Notes: a model not told the origin generated them from the sequence alone. A DNA stretch of 64,000 nucleotides from Sycobia sp. Sy_11 (GCA_018907035.1 JACCIC010000003.1:8150001-8214000); one strand, 5' to 3'; positions 47,953-61,699 are shown, counted from the first letter of the stretch. Numbers and translations are program-made.

Positions 47953-50195
47953 AAGCACATGCAAAGATATATAATCATATACAAACTATATATAAAAGTT
48001 TTTATTTACCGATGCTTTTATCATTTGAAAAAGAAAATTTCATACATTTGCACCGAGCAATCGACGAGGCGACCGGTAAAGGCATCGATTTGTTTGGTAT
48101 CTTAAACGCGTGCCTCTTCACGCTGCTTTGGCACAACTCGATGGCCGGACTTAAAGATTCCAATTAGCCGAATTTCAGACGGCAGTTGAAGATCAACGAA
48201 TAAGATGGCCGGGATTTCAAAAGAGCGTCTGTCGAATTTTCGAAAGCGGAAAGTTAACTGGTTATATTCTGCGTATCTCTCAGTGCGAAAAACTAACTAT
48301 TTCGCTTTATAATTCATCAATTAAAAAATCAAAATCAATACGTCTTTTGAATATAAAAGATTGACAATTTCGATACTTTGAGAATGCAGTTTTTATATAA
48401 CTCCGATTTTTGAGAGACTATAGTTTGTTTCTTTCTGATACTTAAAAGACTATATAAATTATTCAGCAATTTAAAATAACATTAATCGGAGCTACCTTAA
48501 ATTACGAGAACAAAATTGATTTACTTTCCGTATATGCTTCTGTCTCCGACAAAGTGATTTTGATCAAAAACAATCTCGCGATGAAATTTACACTCGAATC
48601 TCTCGTAACGCGGAATCCCATAATAACGGGAATACCAATCAATTACGTTAATAGGACACTTGGCTATGCTATAGTGTAGAACAGTGCGCGAGGTTCGGAA
48701 TCTTATTTATAGCCCCCGGATGATCGTGATCGAGAGCCTACCTAAAATTTCTCGTGTGCCACTGCAGTTGGCGAATTGAATTCCGTGACCCGATTATTTT
48801 TAAGAATTTAGTTTTTTCAATTCTACACGAGCGACATGGCATGCTCCTTAATTCTTGTAATATAGTTTATTATCCTTCTACAGCCAAGGTCTATCGTAAA
48901 AATGAAGTGTACGATCGGCTGATTTTAATATCTTTAAAAAAACTTTACACGAAGCTAACTCACTGTTATGCGTTTTATAGTCGGGGTTTTTTTTTTTGTT
49001 TACGACCATCAGCGAAACTTGAAAGTAATCGATAGTCAAATTTTTTACTATGGCGCGTAGAAAAACAAATCTTCAAACTTCGATAATACAGCCTTTAAGT
49101 TATGGAAAATTAAAGATGTCCAGGCAGAAATTTTAATGTATTTTAATGCTGCATGTAATAAACAAAAGCTGACAGAGAATTTTTATAGCTACTTCAGCAT
49201 ATGGCTTATCGTAAGAATATATTTATGTACATGTTGATCATTTTGGACTATGCGTCAGGCAACGCGTCCATAAATAGACTTTGTTTAGATTCTTTAGTAA
49301 ACATTAGTGTCAAATATATTGAAATGAATTAATCGACATAATTAATTATATCATAATGATAAATAAAAGTATTTTTAAAATTATTATTGCATCTTAATTT
49401 ATTAAAAACATACTACAAATATACAAATTAAAAATCATTAAATAAAACTGATAATTTTTCCAAATCAAATAATCATGAAAAAAACATTATGGGTATAGTC
49501 GAAACTCTTTGAGTCAGTAGTTTAATCAATGATTTTAGAATTCCTTTCGAAGGGAAAATCAAGTTTCTTAGAATAGTTCAAACGAAATTTTAAAAATCTC
49601 AGAGAAACTCAATTATCCAATTAATGCGAAATATAGGAATATTGATAAATGATCCAAATTAGATCACAGTATATAACTGCTACTTCTTATTCGTGTGAAG
49701 TTCTTAGCTTATTACACATGTTAATAGTAGCTCGAAAAATCGATGTTCAATTTCCAACAATTATTAGCGCCCAAAATAAATAACAATTTGTAATCATTTA
49801 TAATAAAAAAAGTGTTGTATATCATTCTAAAGACGCATAGAAATACATTTATATCTATATAATATACAATATCGCTTTATACTCACCCTTAAAAAACGTC
49901 CAAACATTTTATAACGATTGGACAAATGTTTTCACCTATTTTGGTCGTACACGTTTTTTTTTCTTCAAAAAGTCACTTTTCAAAAAGTTTGTTTCCACAA
50001 TGAAGCCTCGAAATCCATTACGAAACGTTCATTCGATCGCGCATACGACGCGGGAAACGCGCACGCTGGAAAATCGGGCGAACCAAAAAAAAAAAAGAGC
50101 ATAAAATTTTACACGAAATTCACTCGCGTCCCGCGTTCGTTTAAAAAGCTTCGGCAAACTTTTCCCGCGAATGCAATTTTACGAATCGATGCCCA

Positions 50196-50216
50196 ATATA
50201 TATATATATATATATA
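50196..50216. repeat. (TA)n microsatellite
   Basis: 10 TA units. Confidence 0.85.
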
Positions 50217-51571
50217 GGCGAGAGAGCGACCGTTGTCCGACTTACAACTCCGACTTATCGCCTAATATTGGTCGGCGTTGAGCTTCGAGCGACGCACGCT
50301 TCGTTGTATTTCAACGGAACGATATATCTTTGAATAAGATAAACAAGAAGTTTTATACGATCTTGGGTGTGTAAGTTTTTTTATAACGCCTTGATTAATT
50401 AAATTGTGTAATTTTTTAAAAATATCTTGGGTGTCGTACAATTGTGAAATGAGAAATTTGAGACACTACCCAAACTGCTATTGGCTTGGGCACGAAATCA
50501 ATTCGATGCTTTTAACTGCTACGTTCGGATAAAAGTTACAAAAGGACTCGTTTATATATCAACAGTATATTCTAAACCTGACTCTATTTTTCAATTGCAG
50601 ATTGCATTGAATTGGAACTTTTACAAATACTAACAAATACTTGATACAGCTTGAGACGACTTTGAACTGTAGTTGGATAATGATCCATCTATATTTTCGC
50701 ATATAGTATAGACAAAGTACCTCAAAAACTATTATTAGCTTTTATATAGCAGTTCTATTAGAATCAAGGTCAGTTGTAATAGAAAGAAACTCGATTAATA
50801 TACGGTATGTATGAATACTATATATTAAAGTAATATGCTAAATCAATGAAATTTACGTGTCACAAGCACATAATTTCATTATCGTTACAACATTCCAATT
50901 ATGTTGGACAAATATGAAGTCTTTATAAATTCAAAGAGCATAAATTAAAAATTGTCGGCTCGAAGCATCGTCCCTAAATATGGGATTGCAAATATAATGC
51001 GGTCGATACTTTAATATAGCCCTTTTTCAAAATTATATTATCACGCAGGCTCGTGGAAAAACTTCACTCTTTTTGTAAACCATATATGTATATACACATA
51101 TCTACGAACATTTTCGTATTTGCATTTTTAACCTCTTACGTCCCTTCGATCAATCGCAAAAAGTCCAATCGTCCAGAAAATGACCAGTGTGCCGGCGAAT
51201 AATTTAATTTAAAAAAGCGCGCACTCCGTCGCCGAACTTCACCGCGGATATCGATAATCACGCGTGAACCTCCTGGTAATCGGCTTTCCGTAAGCCCCCC
51301 CCCCTTCGCCCTCTCCGCTGGTATTACGAAACACTAAGCCCGCGCACTCGTCCAAAGCCACTTTCGGCAACTCGCCCAAGTCTTTTTGCGCGGCTCCGTG
51401 ACCCGCGTTCTCGCGTGCGCAACAAGAGCCAACGACGACGGCAGCAGAGCTCCCGTAAACGTGCGCAACGCCAGCGGACATCGGTACACACGACTGGGGT
51501 AAGTGCGCCTCGTTCTGTCGAAAAAACAAGAATCGGAAATGAAACGAAATAGGAAGAAAACGGAAAAACAA

Positions 51572-51606
51572 AAAATAAAAATAAAATAAAATAAAATAAA
51601 ATAAAG
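51572..51606. repeat. (AAAAT)n tract inside the GC island
   Basis: About six AAAAT units, an AT-only interruption within strongly GC-rich DNA. Confidence 0.8.
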
Positions 51607-51803
51607 TAGTAAGCCGAGAGTCGCCGAGGCAGCTGTACTTTGCTAGGACGGCGGGCGCTGCCGTTACGTGCGCGCGCGCGGGGATGTTTTGCCGATAAGA
51701 CTGACAGGCGGCAGCGCGCGCGACGCAGTAGAGGAGCGACCGCGTGGCACGACGGCGGCTTCGGCGCCCGCAGACACGAGTTGGCAGTATATACGCCTCG
51801 AGC

Positions 51804-51805
51804 TC

Positions 51806-51839
<34 letters not shown>

Positions 51840-51841
51840 CT

Positions 51842-51873
<32 letters not shown>
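51804..51873 (+). repeat. (CT)n microsatellite inside the GC island
   Basis: Two CT runs separated by GCCTCTCTCCAT. In insects GA/CT tracts at promoters can bind GAGA-type factors, but that is only a possibility here. Confidence 0.85.
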
Positions 51874-52479
51874 TCCTCGCTCCTTCTCCCTCCCCTCCCG
51901 AGTAGGCACACCGAAATTTTCGCGCGCGCGCCCTTTGCAGCACGCGCGGGCGGTCGCCCACCCGCCGCGCCGCCCGCGCCGCGTCGGTGATGAGAGGATT
52001 GGCTGGGGCGGGGAGGGGGGAATTGGGTTAGACAGAGAGAAAGGGGCGGGGGGATGGAAGAAACGGGGGCTGGAGTGTATATAGCGCGTTATAAATTATC
52101 CGCGGGAGATATGCTGTCTGGAAAAATTGTTTTACGGGGCGAGGAAGAATTTTGGCGGTGTACGCGTGATTGTTCAGGATGACGTTTTGGGCGCAAGTTT
52201 ATATTGCCTCGCGTGCACTTGGGTCGGGTTTAAGGCGCATTAAAAGAAATGGCTGCAATGTGTCCAGGGCCGATTTACGAAAGTATGCGCCTTCACGCGA
52301 AAAAGCTCGCGTCGAGCCTTTAACGGGCTTGCGACTGCTCTTTTATGAACGATTGACTCTAGGGTGCTCTATTTTTAACAATACATTATATGTAAAAAAT
52401 AAAAAATCATCATTATTTATAGTTACTGTTGAGCATCATTTACATGTGTTTTTTATTGGCTAGAAAGCGCTCTATTTTT

Positions 52480-55240
52480 AACGATATTATATTTTTAAAA
52501 ATTATTATTATTATAATTGTGATAATATTATTAACAACAGTGAGTTTTTCTCCATCGGTAAACATTGGCCTCGAGAGCACCTCCACGAATTAAAAAATAG
52601 ACAATTTGCGTTCCATTTAAAACTTAAAATATACCTTATTATATTTGAAGCATTTCTTAATTTCTTGGCTTTACTGGCCGAAGTGTATAAACTACTCTTT
52701 TACATTTATGCAACTATTATATGAGTTTAGCATAACATTTCTTCGCCTTCAACATTTATTATACTTCTAATACTTACGTTTAAACTCAAAAAGATACCGC
52801 AAAATAATACCCTAGTGAAAAATACCTTGCTTGAAGATGAACAGATGAAGAAACTTTAAATGAAATCCATAAAGGTAAGGTATAAATAAATGATATAAAT
52901 AATTCATAAAAACTTTCACTGCGGCCACATAACTTTATTCCATAACATAGCTATACCTTGCATAAGTATCTTGAATAATACTCATTTAACAGATCTTGGC
53001 GAAGAAATCTTTAATCAAGTTTGTCTTGATCAGTTAATACATAATACAAAAAGTATTCTAAACATACAGATAAACTTTTGTCCCCGAATGAATACAAAAC
53101 CGTCTTTTTGCGAATAAAGAGAGATATTTATTTTGTTAGAAAAATTTTTAAATTGATAAATTGTTCTGTCAGCTGAACCTGGTGTCGTTCTACCTAATAG
53201 CTCTGTCGTGCTAAGTAATATACATTCATCCACGATTCAGTATGTGCTGTTGAATAATTTTTAGAAACTAGATACATAACTATAGAGAAAGTAATGATTT
53301 TATCGTTATGCGTCGGTTTTTAGTGAAATAGAAATTTGATATATGAGATTTTTAAAAACAACTTCAAAATTACAGGCCCTAAAAATTACTCTCCAAAGAT
53401 CCGGTCTGTTGTACGAAATATCCATATAAAATAAATCTCAATAGCGAAGGCGATTAATTTTCCACCAAACTATTATGTATAGCTATAAATTTTATAACTT
53501 CAAACTAGTTTATCAGCTTATATTATACTATAACTTACGGTAAGCTGCGTACCCATTACGAACATTTAATGCAGCCGTGTAATTTAAGATGTTTCAAAAA
53601 ATTTTACGACTTTATACAGCGATATGGCAGTTTTAAAGAATCGATTGTTTTTTGAAAATATTGATATAATTTCCAAAATATTGTTGCAATTTCAAACTCA
53701 AATCGTGATTAATTAACGAAGATTAACCATTTGTAAAGAATAGACATTCCTAAGTTTTAAATGCTTAATTTAAAGCTTTAAATTCGTTTTTAGTAAAACA
53801 TTATTGTGTATTCGATGAATCAAAAATTTAACCCTCTTCTAATGTTACATTATCCAATGAATAAATGTCCTTTGCAGAATGAAAAATCTCGATTATTAAT
53901 TATCTAGATTAAAAGTCATTTAGAATTTCTATATTTTTTCAGGAGAAACTCATTTCTACATAAAAAATTTACTAGTCTTTGGATTGAATTTTCAAATGAA
54001 ACTCTTACAGATACAAATTTTTAATTTTACTTTGCATTTTTTCCGAAAAAAGTAGAAGAAAATTTTCCCCTTCATAATTTAATTTTTAACTAACTCTATT
54101 TTTCAAATGTGGGAACAGAGGTAAATAGGCAATAAGTATGCATTGGACTGAGGAAAATGGTAAATTGAAAAGTAACATCGAAATGAAAAATTTATTCAGA
54201 ATTAATTTTCTGTATTAGTTGTTTGGAAGGCTATTAATTGAAGGAAGTAAAATTATTGTTTTCAAACATAGAATGAAAATTACTTATTAGTAATTTACGG
54301 CGAACGCGAAATTTTACAAGATTACATTATTACTCTATAAGAAGTCGAGTTAAAAAATGTGAATTCTTGCAAAAGTAAGAATGACAACAATTCCGAATCT
54401 GGCTTTTAATTTAAAATTTAAGAAATGCCCAATGATTGATTCGAAATCTCTAATGCGAGATTCTTGGGCTTTCTTCCAGATTTAGTTGTAATTGAAGAAT
54501 TTACGTCTAAATATATGCCGCGTCATTATGAGAAATAATAAACTGCTCTCGAGAGACTACTCCAATAAACTATAATCCTTAAAGGTCTTATCTATGTTAT
54601 TTCTCGTGTTATCATTAAGCGTATTATCCTGTAAAATTTTTATTATAATGCATTGTTTAATTCCATAATAACTTCTAGTGACACACATCTGACCTTCATG
54701 CCGACAACAAATTCAATGTTAAAATATTGTATATTATTACATGTTATTGCTTAAACTTCTACAGATTTTGGCCTAGCCGGAGACTGCATTTTAAAAAAGT
54801 ATGTTAATCTGGATAGATTTCAAAATAATTTTTGTGCATTTCTGTTTTGTATGATTTATTTAAACTTATATTTAATATTATACAGCCTTTTTTATGAAAA
54901 TCAATATTTTCTAAATGATGAATCTTTTAAAATTATGTACTTTCATGATTTCATTCAGCTGTGAGAAACTTCTTTGTGTAAGAATTTTTCATAGATTTTT
55001 GGTGGTCTTGCATGGATTATTTTTGTCGTCGCCAAATATTTTCTACTCAAAAAATTCTATACGGTATTCAATTAAATTTTAAATTAAATTCAATATTCCT
55101 CTAAAAGAAAATTTAATCCTTTGAATTACTTTTTAAAATTACTCATAACTGCATCCTGCCGGCTTTCTCGAAAATTACATAGATGAATCTCTAAATAAGT
55201 TCCAGTTACACATATTGATTGAAAATTAAGATTCTCTCAA
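52480..55240. other. AT-rich DNA, no gene seen
   Basis: Nothing recognisable on either strand. Confidence 0.5.
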
Positions 55241-55249
55241 TTATAAATC

Positions 55250-55680
55250 TTGAAACCAAGACCGAGCGATCTTGCCCGCTCGTAAAAAGAGCGCGAACGC
55301 GGCGATCGATTCGACGAAGCGCTGAATTTACATCGAGAGAGTTCGTATCTTTGCGGTCGGCAAATAAAAAAGATAAACATTCGTCCGTCCCGCTATTCGC
55401 CATTGTTCGCTTTGTTAATTACGCTTCGACTGCTGGATGATGAATCATAGCAGGTCTTCGAGCGATATTTACTATTGGGTACGTGAGAAGCTTGAAACGC
55501 CGAGGGAGAAAAAAACCTCGCGATATGAGACTGAGAAATGGACGAGCTACGGGCGCGGATGGGACGACGAGGCTCCGACATATAGCTGTACGCGACGTAG
55601 GCTATATAGCGTTTGAAATATAAAATCGCGCGAGGCAATATCGCCCGTCCTTGCCTTGCCTCGTATAAAGGCAGATGGTC
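55250..55680. promoter_or_regulatory. GC-richer island, possible promoter
   Basis: CpG-bearing sequence in AT-rich flanks, including CTCGTATAAAGGCAG near 55660, a TATA-box-like motif on the plus strand. No downstream exon could be tied to it. Confidence 0.25.
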
Positions 55681-56970
55681 AAAAAAAGAAATCTTCGCTT
55701 TACATTGTAATGAAAGTTCGTTAATTCGGCATTATAAGAAAGTTTTAAAATGCTAATGCGACGTCTGCTAAAAGGACTGAATCAGGAATGCGATCGTTGT
55801 TTAGCTTACAAGGGGAATTCTGCAGCTGTGAATTACCAACTGCTACGTAATTAAATCTGCTTCATACAGTCAATATGCTAATTTTAATTCTACTAAAAAT
55901 ACTGCTAGAGTTCGATAATAAGCTGATACTTGTTATACATATCACTGTTGTATTTTTACCCGACAGGGCACAAGCCGTCTGACGTGATTTACCCTTTACT
56001 ACTTATGTATGATATACTTTTTACTTATTAAGCATTTATTGGCGAATGATTGCATTTTATCCTAACAAGTTTTTAGATATAAATTATCTATTGCGATATA
56101 TGTTTAATTAATTAATTATTGATGTTAGGTTTACTGGCTCTTCATATATGTGCTTTTCTAGTTTCAATTGATATATTTGCGAAATATTACGTTCATTCTC
56201 TATAATTGGCTGACAGTTTATTCGATAAGTTCTTGATAACTATTTTGTTAATTTATTAGTGATTGAATTTTTTGATGCTGATATTGTACGTGCTATTTAA
56301 AAAACTTTGCATGTAAGACATAATTTCATTTTGACATAAAATATGACTAAAATAATAAAATGTCAAAATTACGGCGTAAATATTAAGCCGTCGCTTAAAT
56401 TAGCAAATTTCAGGGTTGAATGATTTATAGCCTTGCTTACCTGACTAAAACTTGAACATACAATTGAAATATTAAATTTGTTTTTATGCCAGTAAAATAT
56501 TCTGGGACAAGAGGGCCATTAGAGCATATAAGTATACTGTATGATTTCAGTATTCTAAATTTTTTTTTTAATAATTATTATTCCACATGGCTATAAGAAT
56601 TACAGAAATCGCTGTTGAAATCTAAATAGCTGAACTAGTTACAACAAATAAGTCGGGAATTAAGTGGCAAATTATTAAAACAATCTAAAAATATTTACAA
56701 ATTAAGAAAGTATATAAAAAACAAGAATGGTTAAAAAACCCTTGATCCAGTTTCAGCTATAATTATAAAATTTCTTCAACAAGTTTCGCGTCTCGTTGTT
56801 CCGTTAAAAAGAAAAACCACGAGCGCATCCACCAATGACGAGTTTTCCACTTGAAAGCTAAAACATATATATGCATAACTGAATCCTTGAATATTCCGCA
56901 TCTATACTCTCTTTCTCTTCCTCACACTATCAGCGATTCCAATTAACAGCTTTTCTTCTCTTTCCGGCTC
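55681..56970. other. AT-rich DNA, no gene seen
   Basis: Nothing recognisable. Confidence 0.5.
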
Positions 56971-56974
56971 TACA

Positions 56975-57032
56975 TACACATAACAAACACATACACATAA
57001 CCAACACATACACATAACAAACACATACACAC
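56975..57032 (+). repeat. Minisatellite, 17-bp unit ACATAACAAACACATAC
   Basis: Three near-identical units (one has CC for CA) are followed by a (CA) and (TA) tail. It sits just upstream of a GC-rich island. Confidence 0.65.
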
Positions 57033-57099
57033 ACATACGTGTATATATATATATATAAGCAGACATATAGTTTAATTAGTTAGTTCTTCGCTGACACTC

Positions 57100-57456
57100 G
57101 TATACAGCTTCGCGCAGAATGAATTTTGATTATTGATTGTCTGGCGAAGGAGGCACTCGAGAAGCGGGCGCAGCGGAGGAAGCCTCGAAAATTCCTGCAC
57201 TCTGTATGCCGACGTATATGTGTGTCCGCGTGTGCGTACAAGTATTGGAAAAATTTCGAGGAGGGATAAAGAATGGGAGCCAGCGGGTGAGCGCGAAAGA
57301 GATGGAAAAGAAGCCTAGCCGGTATATGTAGAGGAATGATCGTTCGATGGTATAAATAAGCGGATATCGGCAATTTCGCGGCAATGGCAAAAAAAACCGA
57401 GTGTAGAACATCGAGGAAAGAGGCCTCGCGTCGCTCGCGAGAAAAGTTGGATGAAG

Positions 57457-57505
<49 letters not shown>

Positions 57506-57850
57506 ATCCTTGGAAGATCGCCCGACTTTTGCCGCGTGACCCGGAAATATTCGAGTTTCTTGCTTTCCACCCTCGGCTTTCTCGAGGGGGGGTGCAATAA
57601 GGGGAGAAGTAAGAGCCATTCTCCGAAGTCCAAATGTATCAACGACGCTGTTTGTTATCGTTTGAGATAGATCCTAGGGAAGAGGGGATGGTGAACGGGA
57701 AAAACGCTGACCCTATAATTGACCGTGTCAGAGGGGCAAAGCGAACTTTAATGGTCAATTTTTGGGAGGCATCGACGGGCTCTAGGATTGCTGCATCAGA
57801 GCTTCCTCGGTGCTACGAGCTTACAGGATTGATAGCTTTTTTCGTTGCGG
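57100..57850. other. GC-richer island with GA and CT tracts
   Basis: Frames of 137-179 codons are open on both strands, largely because of the repeat tracts. Some non-repeat parts (57634-57840) are open and protein-like but match nothing I know. Possibly regulatory. Confidence 0.3.
57463..57505. repeat. (GA)n microsatellite
   Basis: About 21 GA units inside a GC-richer island; they create a false SLSLSL frame on the minus strand. Confidence 0.9.
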
Positions 57851-57910
57851 CTCTCTCTCTCTTTCTCCCTCTGTCTGTCTATCTCTTTCTCTCTCTCTCT
57901 CTCCCTCCCT
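57851..57910 (+). repeat. (CT)n-rich tract
   Basis: Interrupted CTCTCT with CCCT units, which creates a false LSLSLP frame. Confidence 0.8.
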
Positions 57911-58091
57911 TTCCCTTTCGACTGTTCAATGTATATATATACCGTATTCTCGGCCTAATAAATATTGTTCTCATATTTGGGTCAATCGGCTTTTTAGGCA
58001 AGAGAGACAAATTGACGATCATCCGTAGCTTTTGCATAGTGAATTGAGAATCGATGGAAACACGCTGTACTACATATTTTCAATAGTAAAC

Positions 58092-58099
<8 letters not shown>

Positions 58100-58150
<51 letters not shown>
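58100..58150. repeat. (TA)n microsatellite
   Basis: About 25 TA units with one C interruption. Confidence 0.9.
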
Positions 58151-58155
<5 letters not shown>

Positions 58156-59035
58156 CAACTAGTAAAGAAGCGTAATAAAATTAGTCAAATTAATATAAAA
58201 TTAATATAAAATTGAAATGTTTTATTATTCTAGATAGTATTCAATTAAAATTTACAAACGATTGTAGAATGTAAAAAGTATATTTTATATTCAAATGTTT
58301 AGTTTTGAACCATTTCAAAAATTCATCCTGGAGAATAATATCAAAAATAAGATTGACTCAAAAAATGAACTGAATTGAAACATTTGAAAAAAGTATTTGT
58401 ATCGAAGTGCTCATTTTAAAACGTACGAATTCGTACGTTTCAAAAATTTAAAGTTTTATACTCCTATCTTTAATAACGGATATTTTGAAGAAAATGCTTT
58501 TCTGTAAAGTGAAAATTCAGCTTCTTTTAAATTACATTATTATTTTCAAGATCGATTTTCCAAAATAGACCTATATTAAATATGAATAATCTGTCAAAAC
58601 ATATTGATGGTTCTTTAAACAACTGATAAAATGTATAGATTATAAATTGAGTTTCTTTTTTATTTGATAAATGCTTTTTCAGTTATCTTAAATTTTAAAT
58701 TAGTGTAAAATAGTTTTAGGAAGTCTACTTTTTCAATTGAAGTATTTAAATCATATAATGATTTTAAATTAATATATTCTATATTTTTCTATTAAACTGA
58801 AATTTATTACTTGAACTTATAAAGTTTATTTTTCACAATTTACTTAAAATTATACTTAAAATTTTCTTTTTTTATATTCTGCAATCATTCGTTTTAAATT
58901 TAGAGATAACTATAAAATTATTTTTCTAGACCATCAGTTTCTTATAAAACAAAAAGATTTAAGCCAAATAATAAATCTGTTTCAATGTTTTGAACAGATA
59001 TAGCTATAGTTTATATGAAGAATTTACAATTTTTT
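58151..59035. other. AT-rich DNA, nothing seen
   Basis: Very AT-rich; no motif recognised. Confidence 0.5.
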
Positions 59036-59039
59036 TCAA

Positions 59040-59870
59040 ATCACACCGCGCGAATGAAAGCGGTCATTATATCTATCTCATTTTCCCAGCAACGTCCAAT
59101 CACGACAGAGGCCATCTTTATCGCATCTGTCCGATAAGCGGAACTAACGACTTTTCCTTCCCTCGAGTATTTTACAATTAGCTCGGTCGGCCATCAGCAT
59201 CAATTTCACCCCTCCCCTCGCCAAGCTCCCCCTTTATCTCGCTTCCTCCACCTCCTCCTCTTCCTCCTTCTCCTCCACCTCCGCTCACCCGCGAGACGCG
59301 CGCGCGCAAATTCCGCAATCCGTAATACGCCCGCGACTCCGGAAGAGAGGAAATCGTATATAGAAAGACAGCGTCCACCCGCGAGGCTGGTCTCCCTATA
59401 TAGGCGTCATCCATCATCCTTAATAGCCCCCGTAAGACGCAATGCTTCTAGATCATTCGTGTGCAGGGGGGGGGCGGGGCGAAACCCCCATGAAGAAGAG
59501 GACAGAAAATGAAAGAGAAAAACATCAATTGTAAACACGCACACCCTCCCGCAATGGCCGCACGACTATAATGACGAATTTGCATTTTCTCGCTACGCTC
59601 CGAGTTGGCAATATCGTTTCGAATCTTCCTCGTGAGAGCGAGAGAGAAAGAGAGAGTGGAAGAGAGGGAGAAAGAGAAAGCAAGAGAGAGACAGAGAGGG
59701 GTGAAAGATAAAAAGGTCCTCTGGGACACGTGCGTGGCGGGAGGGGAGGCATTTGTCCGCGGGCACTTTTTTAAGGCGCCGTGATATGGAGAGAGGGGAG
59801 GGGAAAGAATTAAGGAAGTGCACTAAATATAGCGAGGCGCACGTGAGTTTTATGGGGCTTGGATTTTATG
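59040..59870. promoter_or_regulatory. GC-rich, polypyrimidine and polypurine island, possible promoter
   Basis: A (CTC/CTT)n pyrimidine run at about 59205-59290, CGCGCGCGC at about 59297, a 9-G run at about 59466 and a GA tract at 59636. Frames on the minus strand encode only low-complexity Gly/Ser/Leu runs. Regulatory role is inferred from composition only. Confidence 0.3.
59636..59702 (+). repeat. (GA)n-rich imperfect tract
   Basis: GAGAGAAAGAGAG-type purine run with many interruptions, in a GC-richer island. Confidence 0.75.
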
Positions 59871-61090
59871 CCTGAATTATACTTGTAACGGCCACTGTAT
59901 GCGTGATTCTAAATGTTCTTTACACGAAATGCCCCTGAGAACCCTGTGTCTTTAATGGATGCAAACGTCAAGTTCGTAACTTGGATAAATAATCGTTACG
60001 TTGGTAATATTAAATTATATCAAAGATGTATGTAATACATAATTTTCAGTCATATATAGTTACTTGGTATTAAAAACTAATCCTTTTTTATCAAGTTTGA
60101 ATAAAAAAATGGATTGGAAGTATCATTTAACACAATTGTACACAATACATATTTGTGAAATTATAGTTTCATTTTTCAAGAATTTGTTTTACGTCAATTA
60201 AAATATAACAAATATGATTACTTTTTTACTTTATAATTTTGTTCAGTAAAGAATAAAAAAAGGATATTTTTGAGAAGTTATTAGTTAATACCAAAAAATA
60301 CTACAAATAAATTAAAAATGAGTAACCTAAGATTTAAGCTAATCAATTTTGTTATTATAAAGCAATGTACACATTTGAAATAAAATGATTCTACGCAATA
60401 TACTTAAGGAAAAAAAGTGCTGTAGACCATGTTTGAAAGGTTTAAGGGATAACTTTTGAACTTCGTCCCTGCAAGTTTTTGAAAAGATAGATTGTTGATA
60501 ATCCGAAATCATAGGTTATTATTGAATGAAAATTCTTTTTTATAATAGAAATAATTGGAATCGCTAATCTCATAATTTTATTTGTATCGAAAATTATCTA
60601 AATATTATTTTCAAGAGGCAAAGCAACGATTCGTTGCAGCAGTCTCTCACCAGTGTAATACGGCAGACAACCTTTCAAATGCCTCCGAAAATCTCAAAAT
60701 AACGGGAAATCGAAATCAGTCGCTTTGGGTAGTGTGCGCTTGGGAAACAAAGTCAAGCATTGACGAGTAAACAAATCGATACTTTTTCTTACGCCGTTAC
60801 ATTTTTCAACAGTATACTACAAAATCCTATTCTTTGTACGACAGGTGAAAAAATATTTCGGAAAATTTAGAAAGATTACTTACTACATTAGTTTCATTAC
60901 AGTTTTAGTTTATTATATATAATAAAAGTGATGTTAATACGTTTTTCAAAATACCTCTGAATCCGCTTTCTTCTAATCGCTAATAAAATTCCGGAAGCGT
61001 ATCAAGAGTATATTCCACAGACGCAAAGGGAAAATTTTTCTCGCGCATATTTGTATTTAAAACCAGAATTAAGCCTTAAATTCATTATTA
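59871..61090. other. AT-rich DNA, no gene seen
   Basis: Nothing recognisable; the short frame at 60582-60770 has no support. Confidence 0.5.
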
Positions 61091-61363
61091 TTATTCTCGA
61101 AGACCGCTTCGTATAAAAAGCGATGCGACGCCGGTTATAAGAGCTCGCAAGCTAAATTAAAACGGCGAAACTAGGTAAAGCCGCGGGGAACTTTCTTTTA
61201 TATATATATATGCATTTTTCCAACTGTATATAGCATGAAGAATCTTTTCTGACTCGATTTCAGCATTACCCAGGGCGGGTGAAGAGGCCGCGCGCAAAAA
61301 TGAAGAAGCCCCGAATTTATGACTAGCGGCACTTACTGCATTTTTTCCCTTCTCTGCAGTTAT

Positions 61364-61448
<85 letters not shown>

Positions 61449-61615
61449 AGTGTACGCTCGCTGCCTCTAAGTCGTATTATTCACGCTTTTCGGCGTTGAC
61501 AAACTATGCGACCAACGCCAACGACGCGGCCGGCACGCGGCGCGGACTCTACCTCTCGTTGTTCTTAGAAAAAAAAGAAGCTGGAACCTCTAGAGGTGAG
61601 AAAGTGTATAACTAT
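61091..61615. other. GC-richer patch around the longest (TA)n
   Basis: CpG-bearing flanks (GCGACGCCGG, GGCCGCGCGC, CGGCCGGCACGCGGCGCGG) surround the TA tract. No gene model is possible. Confidence 0.3.
61372..61444. repeat. (TA)n microsatellite, the longest in the window
   Basis: About 36 uninterrupted TA units. Confidence 0.9.
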
Positions 61616-61627
61616 TCTCTTTCTTTA

Positions 61628-61659
<32 letters not shown>

Positions 61660-61678
61660 CCTCTCCCTCTTTCTCTCA
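61616..61678 (+). repeat. (CT)n microsatellite
   Basis: CT units with TTT and CCC interruptions, downstream of a GC-rich patch. Confidence 0.85.
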
Positions 61679-61699
61679 GTTTGTGGGATTTTTCATGAA

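Larger units (their letters stand above)
45140..51200. other. AT-rich DNA, no gene seen
   Basis: Contains moderate-GC patches at 48050-48260 and 48560-48790 and a small one at 50000-50290, with no recognisable coding. Remaining sequence is AT-rich. Confidence 0.45.
51200..52330. promoter_or_regulatory. Strongest GC/CpG-rich island, candidate promoter region
   Basis: The highest GC and CpG density in the window, with GCGCGCGCGC, CCGCCGCGCCGCCCGCGCCGC-type runs, CT tracts, a TATATA at 51788-51793 and TATAAAT at 52090-52096. A consensus donor GGGGTAAGT lies at about 51497. Frames are open on both strands, so coding cannot be inferred. A promoter or first exon of a gene leaving the window is plausible; direction is unknown. 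Confidence 0.35.

Noticed and set aside
51324..51911. 195-codon open frame on the minus strand
   Set aside because: It is open because of GC-rich composition and CT repeats; the opposite strand is open over the same interval, and the product is low-complexity Arg/Ser/Glu.
57080..57642. Two overlapping frames of 170-179 codons on the minus strand
   Set aside because: Both read through a (GA)n tract as SLSLSL and differ only in frame; no domain, signal or splice support.
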